A stretch of DNA of 64,000 bases from contig DASUTC010000221.1 of NCBI GenBank assembly GCA_036374795.1, forward strand, positions 53,541 through 117,540, in the 5' to 3' direction. A program made the translations under genes and the position numbers. This document shows positions 63,011 to 64,000 of this stretch, in pieces. Within the stretch, counting starts at the first letter, position 1. Every line of letters begins with the position of its first letter. The DNA comes from Herpetosiphonaceae bacterium. Its GTDB lineage: Bacteria; Chloroflexota; Chloroflexia; Chloroflexales; Kallotenuaceae. The notes under the pieces were generated by a model. That model was not told the origin of the DNA, did not search any database, and saw only the letters and a list, made by a program, of their open reading frames with translations.

Positions 63011-64000
63011 TTGAACGCGCAACCCCACGACCGGGTATCGCAAATGGACCATGTACCGGTCTTAGACGATCCAGCGTTCCTCGCTCATAAGCGTCCACGA
63101 TTACCCCTCTATTTCTTTCGACGACAGCGCTCTGCAACCCAGAATGCGTGGTCGGTGCTTGATCAGGTCAGGCGAGGCACGCAGCAGCCGCTCGCACCCC
63201 TGGCGCCTGTCCCGCCGCAGCGTCCGCGCAGGCAACTGCGCCACGCGCTCAAACGCCTGCCGCGTCGCTTTATCGGCCACGGCGTGGTGATGAGCCTGGT
63301 GTTCGCCGTGATCGGCACGGGTGGTCTGCCCGATCTGACGCTGGGTATGGATTGGACCCAGGGCGCGACGGTCGCCACCGATCACGTCGAGGGCGTGGCG
63401 CACGCCGATGAACACCTGGGCGTTGCAGCGCCGCAGGTGATCGCGAACGCAGCGACGACACTGGACTTTGCTCATACGGAAGAACAGGCAAACGACGCGC
63501 TGACGCCATCCCTGCTGCCCCGGCAGGCACCGACCGGATCGGCGTTCGTGGCTACTCATAAAGTTGCTCCCGGTGAAAAGCTCGGCGCGATAGCAGAGCG
63601 CTACAACGTTTCAGTCGGCACGCTGATCGCCGCCAACGACATCGATCCGAAGATGCTGGCGATCGGGCAGGAGTTGCGCATACCCCGCGTTTCGGGGCTG
63701 CCGCACAAAGTCGCCGATGGCGAGACGGTCGAGGCTATCGCCGAGCAGTACAGCGTTCCGGTGACATCGATCCGCTTCTTTCCTGCCAATAACCTGGGCA
63801 GCGGTCGATCGTTAGTCTCCGGCGAGGAGATCTACGTGCCGGGCGCGACGGCTATCGGCAACGGGCCGATCGAGGCGGAGGCCTCGCAGGCGACGGCGAT
63901 ACCGATTGGCAGCGTGCTCGACGACGATACCCGCATCCGCACAGGCCCCGGCACCGACTACGAGCGCATCGCGAAGCTGCCGTCCGAGGCACAGGTCGCC
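63011..64000 (+). CDS. LysM/SH3 domain cell-wall protein, 3' truncated by window end
   Basis: The frame starts at TTG 63011 with AAGGAGG about six bases upstream and runs off the window (330 codons seen). A basic, Pro/Arg-rich cytoplasmic N-terminus of about 80 residues precedes one membrane segment (FIGHGVVMSLVFAVIG). An Ala/Thr-rich linker leads to two LysM domains (HKVAPGEKLGAIAERYNVS and HKVADGETVEAIAEQYSVP, about 182-275) and the beginning of a bacterial SH3 domain (TRIRTGPGTDYERIAKLP). It is a peptidoglycan-binding protein; a peptidase such as M23 could follow beyond the edge. Confidence 0.85.
   Translation, partial: MNAQPHDRVSQMDHVPVLDDPAFLAHKRPRLPLYFFRRQRSATQNAWSVLDQVRRGTQQPLAPLAPVPPQRPRRQLRHALKRLPRRFIGHGVVMSLVFAVIGTGGLPDLTLGMDWTQGATVATDHVEGVAHADEHLGVAAPQVIANAATTLDFAHTEEQANDALTPSLLPRQAPTGSAFVATHKVAPGEKLGAIAERYNVSVGTLIAANDIDPKMLAIGQELRIPRVSGLPHKVADGETVEAIAEQYSVPVTSIRFFPANNLGSGRSLVSGEEIYVPGATAIGNGPIEAEASQATAIPIGSVLDDDTRIRTGPGTDYERIAKLPSEAQVA

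Overview
The window is a 64 kb stretch of a GC-rich (about 60%) bacterial chromosome with dense ordinary gene content. I see no phage, no transposase and no CRISPR array. Gene content points to the phylum Chloroflexota, probably class Chloroflexia: a GT4 glycosyltransferase fused to a CDP-alcohol phosphatidyltransferase, a long NDP-sugar pyrophosphorylase with a degenerate phosphomannomutase half, DUF5667/ECF sigma pairs, many TTG/GTG starts, and (T-P-E-P) stalk proteins. This is inference from family composition; no rRNA or ribosomal protein is present to confirm it.

Layout. 1-1250: end of a Cys/Met PLP enzyme and a tRNA cluster (Trp, Pro-GGG, Leu-CAA, Pro-CGG). 1.4-9.6 kb: zinc-ribbon-like membrane protein, glycogen synthase, ParA/ParB, the GT4-phosphatidyltransferase fusion, a TIM-barrel isomerase and glutamate dehydrogenase, all on the + strand. 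10-15 kb (minus): REC plus degenerate GGDEF protein, NDP-sugar enzyme, aminotransferase. 15-20 kb (+): primary-type sigma factor, 3-hydroxyacyl-CoA dehydrogenase, lipoprotein, Tat-exported heme peroxidase. 20-24.5 kb: an RsbQ-type hydrolase paired with a PAS histidine kinase, facing a three-gene membrane-stress-like operon whose products carry Tyr-rich and Arg/Tyr-rich low-complexity regions. 24.8-39.5 kb: PucR regulator, GerMN lipoprotein, phosphatase, gamma carbonic anhydrase, StyA-like flavoprotein, MBL hydrolase with a TolB-like propeller, methyltransferase, CorA, O-antigen-ligase-like protein, S9 peptidase. 39.6-47.1 kb (minus): an unusual cluster of two ATP-grasp enzymes, a GCS2/YbdK ligase, a C26 gamma-glutamyl hydrolase, two esterases and a GDPD. 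47.3-55.3 kb: LVIVD protein, HNH nuclease, a 1260-residue TPR protein with about 16 FSL-D motifs, Roadblock/LC7 protein, Ndk. 55.4-61.7 kb (minus): a DUF5667 stalk protein and ECF sigma factor behind a c-di-GMP-I riboswitch, then MutS. 61.9-64 kb (+): NAGPA lipoprotein and the start of a LysM/SH3 protein.

The best candidates for new biology are: (1) the c-di-GMP-I (GEMM) riboswitch with a textbook promoter leading to an ECF sigma/stalk operon; (2) the ATP-grasp/GCS2/C26 cluster, which looks like a pathway for an unknown amide-linked metabolite; (3) the low-complexity membrane operon beside the RsbQ-PAS-kinase pair; (4) the glycosyltransferase-phosphatidyltransferase fusion with what looks like an internal ribosome-binding site and start; and (5) the TPR/short-motif array next to a Roadblock protein. 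A family of short GAAC/GTTC-rich inverted-repeat islands occupies many intergenic gaps.
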